From Candidatus Atribacteria bacterium (lineage in GTDB: Bacteria > Atribacterota > JALVIU01), in contig JALVIU010000111.1 of NCBI GenBank assembly GCA_027028665.1, forward strand, positions 1 through 14,980: DNA of 14,980 bases, written 5' to 3'. The translations under genes and the position numbers were made by a program. The number at the start of each line of letters is the position of its first letter. Position 1 is the first letter of the stretch. The notes beneath the pieces are model-generated. The model saw only the letters and a program-made list of their open reading frames with translations. It searched no databases and was not told the DNA's origin. Of the stretch, positions 1 through 8,379 are shown piece by piece.

Positions 1-30
1 TGGGTTATGGAGATTGAAAAAGAAATATAA
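1..30 (+). CDS. C-terminal end of an unidentified upstream gene (partial)
   Basis: The frame starting at base 1 reads WVMEIEKEI and then a TAA at 28-30. It overlaps the proposed ftsQ start at 14 by 17 bases, the coupling expected inside a division and cell-wall cluster. In such clusters the gene before ftsQ is often murB or ddl, but nine residues cannot identify it. It is listed only as a probable gene end. Confidence 0.3.
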   Translation, partial: WVMEIEKEI

Positions 31-748
31 AAGAGATAGGGTAAATTGGAAAAGAATCATATTCTTTTATATATTATTTGGTTTTTTGCTTTATAGAGGG
101 GCCTTATTTTTATTTACAACGGATTACCTTTCCTTACAAAAAGTAAAGATAGATGGATTTAAGGTGCTTACACCATCATATATAGTGGAGATTTCAGGTC
201 TTAAGGCAGGTACCAATTTATTACTTATAAATACAAAGAAGATAAAAGAAAACTTGTTAAGTGATCCGTGGATAAAAAGTGCAATAATAAAAAAGAGATT
301 TCCCCATGGCTTATATATATATATAGAGGAACGGATACCTTTTTGTATTGTAACAGATGAAAAAAAAGGCGTTGTATTAAGCAGTGACTGCATCGCTCTT
401 ACGCAAAATATAAAGCCTTTTTATTTTTTAAGAAAGATTTTTTGGAAAAAAATAGACTTTTCTAGTATTTTTATAGGAAAACCTATTGAAAATAAACAGT
501 TATGTGATAGTATATATATTATTAAACTATTTGACCAAAAATTTCCAGGATATTTAAAAGGAATAGAGATTAAAAATGGTGTGTACATAAAGATATATAT
601 AAAGGGTAATCTTACTGTTATAGTTGGCAGTAAAGAAGATATAAAGAAGAGGGAAAAATTTATTTTGTTGAAAAAAATTCTTGAAAGAAGACCTAAGGGA
701 TTAAGAGTATTAGATTTAAGGTATAAAAAAGGTATTATAGGAAAATAG
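14..748 (+). CDS. ftsQ: Cell division protein FtsQ/DivIB (POTRA domain)
   Basis: Bitopic membrane protein of the divisome that scaffolds FtsB/FtsL and septal wall synthesis outside the cytoplasmic membrane. The 244 residues show a basic cytoplasmic tail (1-14), one membrane helix at about 15-35, then a POTRA domain at about 40-107. The POTRA domain carries the family pattern of a V-x-I-x-G segment, LLLIN, PWI followed by a basic RFP turn (residues 85-97), and an EERIP strand. A C-terminal beta domain follows. The best start in the window is TTG at 14. The frame is open back to base 2, so the true start could lie just outside, and no well-spaced ribosome site is visible for the TTG. ftsA starts 17 bases after the stop. 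Identity rests on POTRA architecture and position before ftsA-ftsZ, since FtsQ sequences diverge strongly. Confidence 0.88.
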   Translation: MKKKYKRDRVNWKRIIFFYILFGFLLYRGALFLFTTDYLSLQKVKIDGFKVLTPSYIVEISGLKAGTNLLLINTKKIKENLLSDPWIKSAIIKKRFPHGLYIYIEERIPFCIVTDEKKGVVLSSDCIALTQNIKPFYFLRKIFWKKIDFSSIFIGKPIENKQLCDSIYIIKLFDQKFPGYLKGIEIKNGVYIKIYIKGNLTVIVGSKEDIKKREKFILLKKILERRPKGLRVLDLRYKKGIIGK

Positions 749-752
749 ATCT

Positions 753-759
753 GGGGGAG
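753..759 (+). promoter_or_regulatory. Ribosome binding site setting the ftsA start
   Basis: GGGGGAG lies six bases before the ATG at 766. The in-frame TTG at 760 directly abuts it with no spacer, so the site supports ATG 766 as the start. Confidence 0.75.
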
Positions 760-765
760 TTGCAA

Positions 766-2001
766 ATGAGTAGATATGACAATATAGTAGGTATTGATCT
801 TGGAACATCAAAGACGTGTGTGGCTATTGCTGAGGTGGTAGATGAACATAGTTTTGAACTTATAGGTACAGGAACATCTGATTCAAAAGGGGTAAATTCT
901 GGCATCATTGTAAATATAGATGAAGCTACTGATACCATAGTAGATGCACTTGATAAGGCAATAGATATGGCAGGAAGAGTAAAGGTGAGGGATGTTATTA
1001 TAAATATCTCTGGAAAGCATATAAGATCATTTGATAGTAATGCAACTGTCAATATTGCAAGAGGAAAGGGTGCAATTATTACCGAGGCAGATGTGAAAAG
1101 AGTGATAGATGCTGCAAGGGTGAATGCATCTTCAGGTGATGAAGGAGAAATAATACATGTCCTTCCTCGCAATTTTATAGTAGATAGTGAAAGTGGTATT
1201 CAAAATCCTGTTAATATGTCAGGTTCAAAACTTGAAGTGGATGCGCTCATTGTAACCAGTAACCCTATAACTGTTAGGAATTTGAGAACAGCATTTGATA
1301 ATGCAGATCTATATGTTTCTGATATGGTAGTAAGTGCACTTGCATCAGGTGAGACTGTATTATCTCTTGCAGAAAAAGAGCAGGGAACAGCAATAATAGA
1401 TATAGGAAGTGGCACTATAGATATTGGCGTGTTTAGTGATGGAAATCTTGTATATACGCGTGTTATTCCAGGAGGAGCGAGATATATAACAAGTGATATA
1501 TCCATAGGTTTTAAGATACCCTTTGAAGATGCAGAAAAATTAAAAATTACACATGGGAATGCCCTGCCAGAATTTATAGATAAAAATTCTACAGTAAAGG
1601 TGGATATAAGTGGTGTGCATGAGAGAGAGATAAGTGTATATGAGCTAAGTAAAGTGATAGAGGCAAGGGCAATAGAGCTTTTATCTCTTGCAAAGAAGGC
1701 CCTTGATGTTTCAGGATATATGAGGTATGTAAGAAATGGAGGTATAGTGCTTACAGGCGGTTTCTCTTTGTTAAAAGGTGTAGATAAGGTAGCAGAGCGG
1801 ATATTCGAAACAGGTGTAAGAGTAGGATTCCCAAACTATACAGGACCACTGTTTGAAATGGTAAATAGTCCAATTCACTCCACTGTGATGGGACTTCTTT
1901 CTTACGGGGTCAAAAATGAAAGAGACAGGGAGTCAGGTTATGGAGGTCCTCTTGATAGGATATTAGAATTTGTGAGGAAAATTTTTGGAGATATATTCTG
2001 A
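766..2001 (+). CDS. ftsA: Cell division protein FtsA
   Basis: Actin-like ATPase that tethers FtsZ filaments to the inner face of the membrane and recruits later divisome proteins. From ATG 766 it has 411 residues, the usual family length. The phosphate-1 motif GIDLGTSKT is at 9-17, the phosphate-2 motif IDIGSGTIDIGVF at 211-223, and the adenosine motif GGIVLTGGFSLLKG at 325-338. The SHS2-type 1C insertion region falls at about 85-165. The last residues (about 394-411, with hydrophobic I, L, F, V and I alternating with R, K and D) form the expected amphipathic membrane-targeting helix after a short Gly-rich linker. The gene lies between ftsQ and ftsZ, 25 bases before ftsZ, as in the classical division cluster. 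Confidence 0.97.
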   Translation: MSRYDNIVGIDLGTSKTCVAIAEVVDEHSFELIGTGTSDSKGVNSGIIVNIDEATDTIVDALDKAIDMAGRVKVRDVIINISGKHIRSFDSNATVNIARGKGAIITEADVKRVIDAARVNASSGDEGEIIHVLPRNFIVDSESGIQNPVNMSGSKLEVDALIVTSNPITVRNLRTAFDNADLYVSDMVVSALASGETVLSLAEKEQGTAIIDIGSGTIDIGVFSDGNLVYTRVIPGGARYITSDISIGFKIPFEDAEKLKITHGNALPEFIDKNSTVKVDISGVHEREISVYELSKVIEARAIELLSLAKKALDVSGYMRYVRNGGIVLTGGFSLLKGVDKVAERIFETGVRVGFPNYTGPLFEMVNSPIHSTVMGLLSYGVKNERDRESGYGGPLDRILEFVRKIFGDIF

Positions 2002-2026
2002 AGTTTGAGGGTAAGGAGGGATATCA

Positions 2027-3163
2027 ATGTATAGAAATATGTCTGAAGAACTGGATATCCATGCAGATATCAGGGTAATAGGGGTTGGTGGCGGTGGCTG
2101 CAATGCTGTAAATAGGATGATTGAGGCAGGGCTTAGAGGAGTTAGATTTATTGCTGTAAACACAGACGCTCAGGCCTTACTGGAATCCAATGCAGAGGAT
2201 AAATTGCAGATCGGAAATAAGCTTACAAAGGGGCTTGGAGCAGGTTCTGATCCAGAGATTGGCAAAAAGGCCGCAGAAGAGGATAGGGAGAAATTAAGAA
2301 AACTTGTCGAAGGAGCAGATATGGTATTTATTACAGCAGGTATGGGTGGTGGTACAGGTACAGGTGCCGCACCTGTTATCGCAGAGATAGCAAAAGAAGC
2401 TGAAGCACTAACCATAGCTGTTGTTACAAGGCCTTTTCTTTTTGAAGGGGTAAAGAGGGCAGAGATTGCAGAAAAAGGCATAAGGGAATTAAGAAGTAAA
2501 GTAGATGCGCTTATAGTAGTTCCAAATCAGAGACTTATTGAAATAAATGAGAATAGGCTTGCACTGGATGAGGCATTTAAACTTGCAGATGAAGTTCTCT
2601 TAAATGGGGTTCAGGGCATATCTGATCTCATTACACTTAAGGGAGTTATAAACCTTGATTTTGCAGATGTAAAGACCATAATGAGGAATGCAGGAACAGC
2701 TCTTATGGGTATAGGTACTGGTAATGGAGAAGACAGGGCTGTTAAGGCAGCTGCCAATGCTATAAGCTCCAAGCTTCTTGAGACATCTATAAAAGGTGCG
2801 AAGAGGGTACTTATGAATTTTGTAGCATCAAGAGACCTCCGTATGGATGAGGTGAACGAAGCTGCAGAGTATGTAAGAAAGGAGACCGCTCCAGATTCCC
2901 ATATTATTTGGGGATTTAGATATGATGATAATTTAAAGGATGAGGTAAGAATTACCGTTATTGCAACAGGTTTTGAAGATTCAGATTATACAGAAGAGTT
3001 ACCAGAAATAGAAGATACAGGTATAATGGATGTATCAGAGGGTAATAATGGCTCCTCTCCCCGTCGTAAAGTGAGAAGAGATGTGGGGTCAAGGGAAGAC
3101 GATTTTGATGATCTTAAACCATCAGAACAACCTCTGTATATTCCTGGTGGTATAAGGAGATAA
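2027..3163 (+). CDS. ftsZ: Cell division GTPase FtsZ
   Basis: Tubulin-like GTPase forming the cytokinetic ring. The start at ATG 2027 is supported by AAGGAGGG at 2013-2020 with six bases spacing; ATG 2039 is a weaker alternative. The N-terminal nucleotide site [13 protein letters not shown] is at 19-31, the tubulin signature GGGTGTG at 107-113, and the T7 synergy loop NLDFAD, with both catalytic Asp residues, at 209-214. The globular core runs to about residue 320. A variable acidic-basic linker follows, and the chain ends in the partner-binding tail LYIPGGIRR. The tail keeps the IP and terminal RR of the usual motif but has GG where most FtsZ have an Ala/Thr-Phe-Leu core. The 378-residue length is normal. 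Confidence 0.98.
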   Translation: MYRNMSEELDIHADIRVIGVGGGGCNAVNRMIEAGLRGVRFIAVNTDAQALLESNAEDKLQIGNKLTKGLGAGSDPEIGKKAAEEDREKLRKLVEGADMVFITAGMGGGTGTGAAPVIAEIAKEAEALTIAVVTRPFLFEGVKRAEIAEKGIRELRSKVDALIVVPNQRLIEINENRLALDEAFKLADEVLLNGVQGISDLITLKGVINLDFADVKTIMRNAGTALMGIGTGNGEDRAVKAAANAISSKLLETSIKGAKRVLMNFVASRDLRMDEVNEAAEYVRKETAPDSHIIWGFRYDDNLKDEVRITVIATGFEDSDYTEELPEIEDTGIMDVSEGNNGSSPRRKVRRDVGSREDDFDDLKPSEQPLYIPGGIRR

Positions 3164-3171
3164 AAAGGATA

Positions 3172-3177
3172 GGTGAT
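3172..3177 (+). promoter_or_regulatory. Ribosome binding site for the gene after ftsZ
   Basis: GGTGAT lies five bases before the GTG at 3183. The nearby ATG at 3178 leads directly to a stop (ATG GGG TGA), so GTG is the usable start. Confidence 0.55.
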
Positions 3178-3182
3178 ATGGG

Positions 3183-3794
3183 GTGATTAAAAATATCTCC
3201 CTATCTGATCCATACATGTATTATAGACTTGATCCAGGTGAGGTGGGGCCCACCTTACCTGTTCGGGCAAAAGAAAGTATTATGCATGTAGCATCTCATG
3301 AGGCGGCAAATCTTGCCCGTATGAAGTATGATGCCTGGAGTAGAGGTGGAATTGTGGTGTATGAACATCTCCACCTTGATTATACTAAACGGGGCAATTT
3401 TATTGCTGCATCATCTGGGTATTCAGAGGTGAGAGTAATTTATCCAAACAGAAAAGGAAATACATCTTCTATATATCCGGAACATTGTGATCAAGATGCA
3501 GCTTCTCCAGGGGATAAAGATACTCTTTTAGATCCTTTTAAAAATAAGAAAGCCCTTCTTAAATATATAGAAGACATAAAGGTAAATAAGGAGATAGAGG
3601 AAGCAGAGGAGAAGGTGGATACACTTCTTGCAAAGGTAAATAACATAGCTACACCTAACAAGGTAAAAGAGGCAATAAAGGCTTATAAGATGATGATTGC
3701 TCTCGCAAAATCCTTTGCAAAGAGTAATCATGGGAAAAAACTTGCAGAGAGTATGGTAGCATCTATAAAAAATAAGGTTAATCTGTTGACATAG
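3183..3794 (+). CDS. Uncharacterised protein with HExxN motif and coiled-coil tail
   Basis: I do not recognise this 203-residue protein with confidence. It has no signal peptide or membrane helix, so it looks cytosolic. Residues 27-90 form a compact domain with a His-Glu pair in a helix (SHEAANLARMKYDAW, H39, E40, N43), then G-rich and strand-like segments ending near SSGYSEVRVIY. This layout loosely recalls the HExxH-containing SprA-related/CJM1_0395-type putative metalloprotease domain, but the third ligand position is Asn, not His, so protease activity is doubtful. Residues about 118-160 are Lys/Glu-rich and likely coiled coil, followed by another basic helix to the end. Its GTG start lies 19 bases after the ftsZ stop with a GGTGAT ribosome site, so it is probably co-transcribed with ftsA-ftsZ. 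A link to division is only positional inference. Confidence 0.8.
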   Translation: MIKNISLSDPYMYYRLDPGEVGPTLPVRAKESIMHVASHEAANLARMKYDAWSRGGIVVYEHLHLDYTKRGNFIAASSGYSEVRVIYPNRKGNTSSIYPEHCDQDAASPGDKDTLLDPFKNKKALLKYIEDIKVNKEIEEAEEKVDTLLAKVNNIATPNKVKEAIKAYKMMIALAKSFAKSNHGKKLAESMVASIKNKVNLLT

Positions 3795-3814
3795 ACAGGT
3801 TGTTTATATAAAAT
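3786..3814 (+). promoter_or_regulatory. Predicted sigma-70-type promoter upstream of valS
   Basis: A perfect -35 box TTGACA (3786-3791) is followed after exactly 17 bases by TAAAAT (3809-3814), a five-of-six match to the -10 consensus. It overlaps the end of the preceding gene, with its stop at 3792-3794. Transcription would begin near 3821 and give a leader of about 60 bases before valS that contains the palindrome at 3840-3857. This is a pattern match only. Confidence 0.55.
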
Positions 3815-3839
3815 AAATAAGATAAAAAGATAAATTTGT

Positions 3840-3870
3840 CCACCGCATATGCGGTGGTTATTTTTATAAA
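3840..3870 (+). terminator. Hairpin with T-rich tail before valS (terminator or leader attenuator)
   Basis: CCACCGCATATGCGGTGG (3840-3857) is a perfect palindrome. As RNA it folds into a seven-pair GC-rich stem with an AUAU loop, followed by TTATTTTTAT. That is the form of an intrinsic terminator for the ftsQAZ transcript reading rightwards. The tail is broken by A, so termination may be partial. Because it lies between the predicted promoter and valS it could also act in the valS leader, or be bound by a dimeric protein as DNA. Confidence 0.6.
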
Positions 3871-3881
3871 GGGGGTTTAAC

Positions 3882-6539
3882 ATGGCAGAATCTACTATGG
3901 ATAAGGTTTACAACCCTAAGGATGTAGAAGATAAGTGGTATAAATATTGGGAAGAAAATAAGTTGTTTAAAGCAGAAGTAAGAAGGGATAAAGAGCCCTT
4001 TTCTATAGTTATCCCTCCTCCAAATGTAACTGGTTCCCTTCACATTGGACATGCCCTTGTAAACACTCTTCAAGATGTAATAGTGAGGTTTAAGAGGATG
4101 CAGGGGTATGAAACTTTATGGCTTCCAGGAACTGATCATGCAGGAATTGCTACACAAAATGTGGTAGAGAGAGAAATTGCAAAAGAGGGTCTTACAAGAC
4201 ATGATCTGGGTAGAGAAGAATTTATAAAGCGGGTGTGGGAGTGGAAAGAAAAGTATGGAAGCAACATTATAAATCAGCTTAAGAAACTTGGTGCATCTTG
4301 TGATTGGTCACGAGAAAGGTTTACTCTTGATGAAAAACTTTCTCGTGCTGTGCGTGAAGTATTTGTTACCCTGTATAATGAGGGACTTATATATAAGGAT
4401 GACTATATTATCAACTGGTGCCCAAGATGTCAGACAGCACTTTCTGATCTTGAAGTAGAGCATAAAGAGGTAGATGGAAAGCTATATTATATAAAATACC
4501 CTGTAAAAGGGGAGGATGATTATATAGTAATTGCTACAACAAGACCTGAGACAATGCTTGGTGATGTGGCAGTTGCAATAAACCCCCATGATGAACGGTA
4601 TGAAAAATATAGAGGGAAAAAGGTAATATTGCCCATTATGGAAAGAGAGATTCCTATTATAGAAGATGAATATGTTGATATGGAATTTGGTACAGGTGCA
4701 CTGAAGATTACCCCATATCATGACCCAAATGACTATGAAGTGGCAAAAAGACATAATTTAGAGGGTATAAATATATTTAACATAGATGCAACTATAAATG
4801 AAAATGGGGGAAAGTATAAAGGCCTAACAAGGGAAGAGGCAAGGGAGAAGATAGTAGAGGAGTTAAAGGAAAAAGGGCTCCTTGTGAAAATAGAGGAGTA
4901 TGTACATAGTGTGGGACATTGTTACAGATGTCATACAGCCATAGAGCCATATCTTTCCTCTCAGTGGTTTGTAAAGATAAAACCTCTTGCAGAACCTGCT
5001 ATATCTAAGGTAAAAGAGAAAGAGATAACATTTACACCAAAGAGATGGGAAAAGGTCTATTTTGACTGGATGGAAAATATAAGGGATTGGTGTATATCTC
5101 GTCAGATCTGGTGGGGACACAGGATTCCTGTGTGGTATTGTAAAGATTGTGGCACATATTCTGCAAGTGTAGAGGATCTAAAGGTATGTCCTAAATGTGG
5201 AAGCACAAATATTGCTCAAGAAGAGGATGTACTGGATACATGGTTTAGCTCTGCACTCTGGCCATTTTCTACCTTAGGATGGCCTGATAAGACAGAGGAC
5301 CTTGACTATTTCTATCCAACATCACTGCTTGTTACAGGATTTGATATTATCTTTTTCTGGGTAGCCAGAATGATTATGATGGGACTTAAATTTATGGGTG
5401 ATGTCCCCTTCAGGAAGGTTTTTGTAAATCCCCTTGTAGGAGATGAAGAGGGGAAGAAGATGAGTAAAACAAAGGGGAATGTGGTTGACCCCCTTATCAT
5501 AATAGATAAATATGGTGCAGATGCATTAAGATTTACCCTTGCATCCCTTACCACAGATGTAAATTATATTAAACTCTCTGAGACAAAGATAGAAGGGGCA
5601 AGGAATTTTGCCAATAAGATCTGGAATGCATCAAGGTTTATATTGAGTAATTTTGAAGATTTCTCACCCTATGAATATGAACTTTCAGATTTTGATTTGA
5701 CTATTGCAGATAGGTGGATTTTAAGCAGGATAAATAAGGTATCTAAAGAGGTAACAGAGGAGCTTGAGAGGTTTTCTTACTCAGAGGCGGCACTTACCCT
5801 ATACGACTTTTTCTGGAGGGAATTTTGTGACTGGTATATAGAGATTTCCAAGGTGGATCTATACGGAGATGATGATAAGGCAAGGAATAAGACAAGGAAG
5901 ATACTCCATCTGGTACTTGAGGCATCTCTTAAGCTTCTACATCCATTTATGCCATTTATTACAGAAGAGATATGGCAGAGGATGCCCCATAAGGGAACAA
6001 GTATTATGATATCTGAATGGCCAGTGGTTGATGAGTCACTATTTGATGAGATCGCAGAGGGCTCTATGACAAAGGTTCAGGATATAATAAGGGTAATACG
6101 TAATCTTAAGGCAGAGATGAATATCTCTATCCAGAAAAGAACAGATATTATCATAAATGTAATTTCAGACAAAGAGGCAGTTAAGCTAATAAGTGATGCA
6201 CTTCCATATCTTGAACTTGCAAAAGTAGGAAAGGTAGATATAGTATACAAGAAGGGAGAAAGACCTAAACTTTCATCTATTGGTGTAACACAGGATGCAG
6301 AGATCTATATGCCTCTTGAGGGACTTATCGATATAGAAAAGGAGAGGGCTCGTCTTTCTAAAGACCTTGCAAAGGTAGAAAAAGAGCTTGAACGCACCAG
6401 GAGGAAGCTTGATAATCCTAATTTTATAAACAAGGCAAAGAAAGAGGTAGTAGAGAAGGAAAAGAGGATCTATGAAGAGCTTTCGGATAAAAAGAAGAGG
6501 ATAGAGGAGATCCTTGAGTTTTTGAAGGACGGAAAATAA
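3882..6539 (+). CDS. valS: Valyl-tRNA synthetase
   Basis: Class I aminoacyl-tRNA synthetase that charges tRNA-Val in the cytosol and edits mischarged Thr. The 885 residues are typical in length. The HIGH motif is at 54-57 within PPNVTGSLHIGHAL, and KMSK is near 526-530 in GKKMSKTKGNVVDP. Between them lies the CP1 editing domain, with the TTRPETMLGDVAVA stretch. Cysteine pairs (CPRC near residue 180, CYRC near 348, CKDC plus CPKC near 420-440) suggest bound zinc. An anticodon-binding helical domain follows, and the last 70 or so residues are a Lys/Glu/Arg-rich coiled coil, the tRNA-binding arm characteristic of ValS and absent from IleRS. ATG 3882 is preceded by AAGGGGG with good spacing. folC follows with no gap. 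Confidence 0.98.
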   Translation: MAESTMDKVYNPKDVEDKWYKYWEENKLFKAEVRRDKEPFSIVIPPPNVTGSLHIGHALVNTLQDVIVRFKRMQGYETLWLPGTDHAGIATQNVVEREIAKEGLTRHDLGREEFIKRVWEWKEKYGSNIINQLKKLGASCDWSRERFTLDEKLSRAVREVFVTLYNEGLIYKDDYIINWCPRCQTALSDLEVEHKEVDGKLYYIKYPVKGEDDYIVIATTRPETMLGDVAVAINPHDERYEKYRGKKVILPIMEREIPIIEDEYVDMEFGTGALKITPYHDPNDYEVAKRHNLEGINIFNIDATINENGGKYKGLTREEAREKIVEELKEKGLLVKIEEYVHSVGHCYRCHTAIEPYLSSQWFVKIKPLAEPAISKVKEKEITFTPKRWEKVYFDWMENIRDWCISRQIWWGHRIPVWYCKDCGTYSASVEDLKVCPKCGSTNIAQEEDVLDTWFSSALWPFSTLGWPDKTEDLDYFYPTSLLVTGFDIIFFWVARMIMMGLKFMGDVPFRKVFVNPLVGDEEGKKMSKTKGNVVDPLIIIDKYGADALRFTLASLTTDVNYIKLSETKIEGARNFANKIWNASRFILSNFEDFSPYEYELSDFDLTIADRWILSRINKVSKEVTEELERFSYSEAALTLYDFFWREFCDWYIEISKVDLYGDDDKARNKTRKILHLVLEASLKLLHPFMPFITEEIWQRMPHKGTSIMISEWPVVDESLFDEIAEGSMTKVQDIIRVIRNLKAEMNISIQKRTDIIINVISDKEAVKLISDALPYLELAKVGKVDIVYKKGERPKLSSIGVTQDAEIYMPLEGLIDIEKERARLSKDLAKVEKELERTRRKLDNPNFINKAKKEVVEKEKRIYEELSDKKKRIEEILEFLKDGK

Positions 6540-7844
6540 GTGGACTATAAAGAATCCCTTTCTTATCTTGATGGCCTTTCCCGATTTGGGTCAAGGCCAG
6601 GGCTTACAACTATTCAATATCTGTTGTACCTTATTGGGAATCCGGAGAGAAGGCTAAAAATAATACATATAGCAGGGACAAATGGTAAAGGCTCTACCTC
6701 TTCTATGTTATCCCGGGGACTTAAAGAGGTGGGGTATCGGGTAGGTACATATACATCACCCCATCTCTTTAGTATAAGGGAGAGAATAAAGATAGATGGA
6801 GAAGATGTAGAAGAGAAAGAGTTCGCCCACCTTATTACATTTTTGCATCCTTATATAGAAAGGGTAGCAAATAAAGAAGGCTGTTTCCATCCTACATTCT
6901 TTGAAACCCTTACGGCAGCTGCTTTTTATTATTTTGCTCAAAAAGATGTCGATATAGTAGTACTTGAAACAGGTATGGGAGGGAGATTTGACGCAACAAA
7001 TGTGGCATATCCCCTTATCTCTGTAATCACACATGTTGCCAGGGATCATACCAATTTTTTGGGATATAAACTGGAAAAGATTGCAGAGGAGAAGTGTGGG
7101 ATCATAAAAGGGGGAATACCTGTTGTAAGTGCCAGACAGGAGGGGAGTGTAAAAAAGGTTATAGAAGAAAATGCCTTATATAAAGGCTCTCCTGCCTATT
7201 TCGCAGAAGGAAAGGCAGATATTCTAAAGGTAAATATAGATGGTACCACTTTTATTTATAAAGATCTCTATGGAGGGAAACATAATGTAGAGATATCACT
7301 TATTGGTCCTCATCAGATGGATAATGCCGCACTTTCCCTGTATACTGCAGAAATCCTAAAGTACCATTGGGATTATGATATAACTCTTGATATATTTATA
7401 AGAGGAATAAAAAAGGTTTGGTGGCCTGGGAGATTTCAAGTTTTAAGAAGAAATCCTTATATAATTCTGGATGGTGCGCATAATGTAGATGGGGTGAAGA
7501 GGCTTGTTGAAACCTTAAAACTGGTATTTCCAGATAAGAAAGTTGTCCTGCTTATGGGTGTTCTAAGAGATAAAGAATATAGAAAGATGGCATCACTACT
7601 TTCCCCTTTTGTAAAAAAGGTTATACTTACTACTCCAGAGAGTGATAGGGCCCTTTCTCCATATATATTAAAGGAGGAATTTGAAAAATTTACAGATATA
7701 GATGTAGATGTTATACCTTCACCTATAGATGCGATAAAATATACAGAGAAACTCCTTGGTAGAGATGAAATACTATTGATCACGGGTTCCTTGTATCTTA
7801 TAGGATTAATCGGTAGATATATTATGAGATATGAAAAAACATGA
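6540..7844 (+). CDS. folC: Folylpolyglutamate synthase / dihydrofolate synthase
   Basis: ATP-dependent Mur-ligase-family enzyme that adds glutamate to dihydropteroate and to folates, keeping them in the cell. The 434 residues carry the P-loop HIAGTNGKGST at 43-53, TYTSPHLFSIRERI at 70-83, the LETGMGGRFDATNV segment at 142-155, ARDHTNFLG at 167-175, the carbamoyl-lysine region EEKCGIIK at 183-190, and the C-terminal-domain motif DGAHNVDG at 311-318. Translation starts at GTG 6540, immediately after the valS TAA, with AAGGA at 6525-6529 as the likely ribosome site. The valS-folC pair is a known arrangement in several phyla. Whether it has both synthase activities cannot be read from sequence. 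Confidence 0.95.
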   Translation: MDYKESLSYLDGLSRFGSRPGLTTIQYLLYLIGNPERRLKIIHIAGTNGKGSTSSMLSRGLKEVGYRVGTYTSPHLFSIRERIKIDGEDVEEKEFAHLITFLHPYIERVANKEGCFHPTFFETLTAAAFYYFAQKDVDIVVLETGMGGRFDATNVAYPLISVITHVARDHTNFLGYKLEKIAEEKCGIIKGGIPVVSARQEGSVKKVIEENALYKGSPAYFAEGKADILKVNIDGTTFIYKDLYGGKHNVEISLIGPHQMDNAALSLYTAEILKYHWDYDITLDIFIRGIKKVWWPGRFQVLRRNPYIILDGAHNVDGVKRLVETLKLVFPDKKVVLLMGVLRDKEYRKMASLLSPFVKKVILTTPESDRALSPYILKEEFEKFTDIDVDVIPSPIDAIKYTEKLLGRDEILLITGSLYLIGLIGRYIMRYEKT

Positions 7845-8379
7845 ACAATATATACTCTTTGGTATTATAGTTTTAATTATAGGAATAGGTATCTTCTCTT
7901 TTTTGTACATAGAGAAGAGGTTTTCCTTTACTAAGATAGTAATAGAAGAGGCAACACCTACAACTACTTCCTATATTATCATTCATGTAGCAGGAGAGGT
8001 GAAAAACCCAGGGGTGTATAAGCTTCCTGGGGGTAGTAGGGTATATGAGGCCATAGAGGCAGCAGGGGGTGCATTGAAAGATGCCATACTGGATAAGTTA
8101 AATCTTGCTCGAGTATTGAAAGATGGCGAAAAGGTCAATGTACCAAAAAATTATAATACTGGCCAGGTCCTTTCAGGTAGAAAGAAAAGGATTGATATAA
8201 ATGAAATGGATAAAGAGGAGCTTAAGAGATTACCTGGTGTAGGGGAAAAACTTGCAGAGAGGATAATAAAATATAGAGAAACATATGGACCATTTAAAAG
8301 TATAGATGATCTAAAACAGGTATCCGGGATCGGTGATAAGAAATTAGAAGATATAAAGAACTATCTAAATTCACAATAG
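7831..8379 (+). CDS. comEA: ComEA-type DNA-uptake receptor (SLBB + helix-hairpin-helix)
   Basis: Membrane-anchored DNA-binding protein of natural transformation that holds incoming duplex DNA and delivers it to ComEC. The 182 residues show one N-terminal membrane anchor (about 7-27), a short Thr-rich linker, an SLBB domain (about 48-106, with HVAGEVKNPGVYKLPGGSRVYEAIEAAGG-like core residues), and a C-terminal double helix-hairpin-helix (119-182) with the two hairpins LPGVGEKLAERI and VSGIGDKKLEDI. This long form, anchor plus SLBB plus HhH, matches the Firmicutes-type receptor more than the short periplasmic proteobacterial ComEA. It overlaps folC by 14 bases. Its last codons overlap the open frame of comEC, giving translational coupling. 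Without comEC next door it could be called a generic HhH protein. Confidence 0.9.
   Translation: MKKHEQYILFGIIVLIIGIGIFSFLYIEKRFSFTKIVIEEATPTTTSYIIIHVAGEVKNPGVYKLPGGSRVYEAIEAAGGALKDAILDKLNLARVLKDGEKVNVPKNYNTGQVLSGRKKRIDINEMDKEELKRLPGVGEKLAERIIKYRETYGPFKSIDDLKQVSGIGDKKLEDIKNYLNSQ
8332..8337 (+). promoter_or_regulatory. Possible ribosome binding site for comEC inside comEA
   Basis: GGTGAT lies five bases before the in-frame ATT at 8343, the same motif and spacing as before the GTG gene at 3183. It also encodes Gly-Asp of the ComEA hairpin, so it may be coincidental. Confidence 0.35.

Noticed and set aside
735-1172. Minus-strand ORF opposite ftsA
   Set aside because: Antisense shadow of ftsA. 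The Ser/Ile/Thr-rich product has no recognisable motif and no ribosome site.
3795-3881. T-box riboswitch controlling valS
   Set aside because: The leader before valS is only about 60-90 bases and lacks a specifier stem-loop. The GGTGG near the hairpin is simply half of the palindrome.
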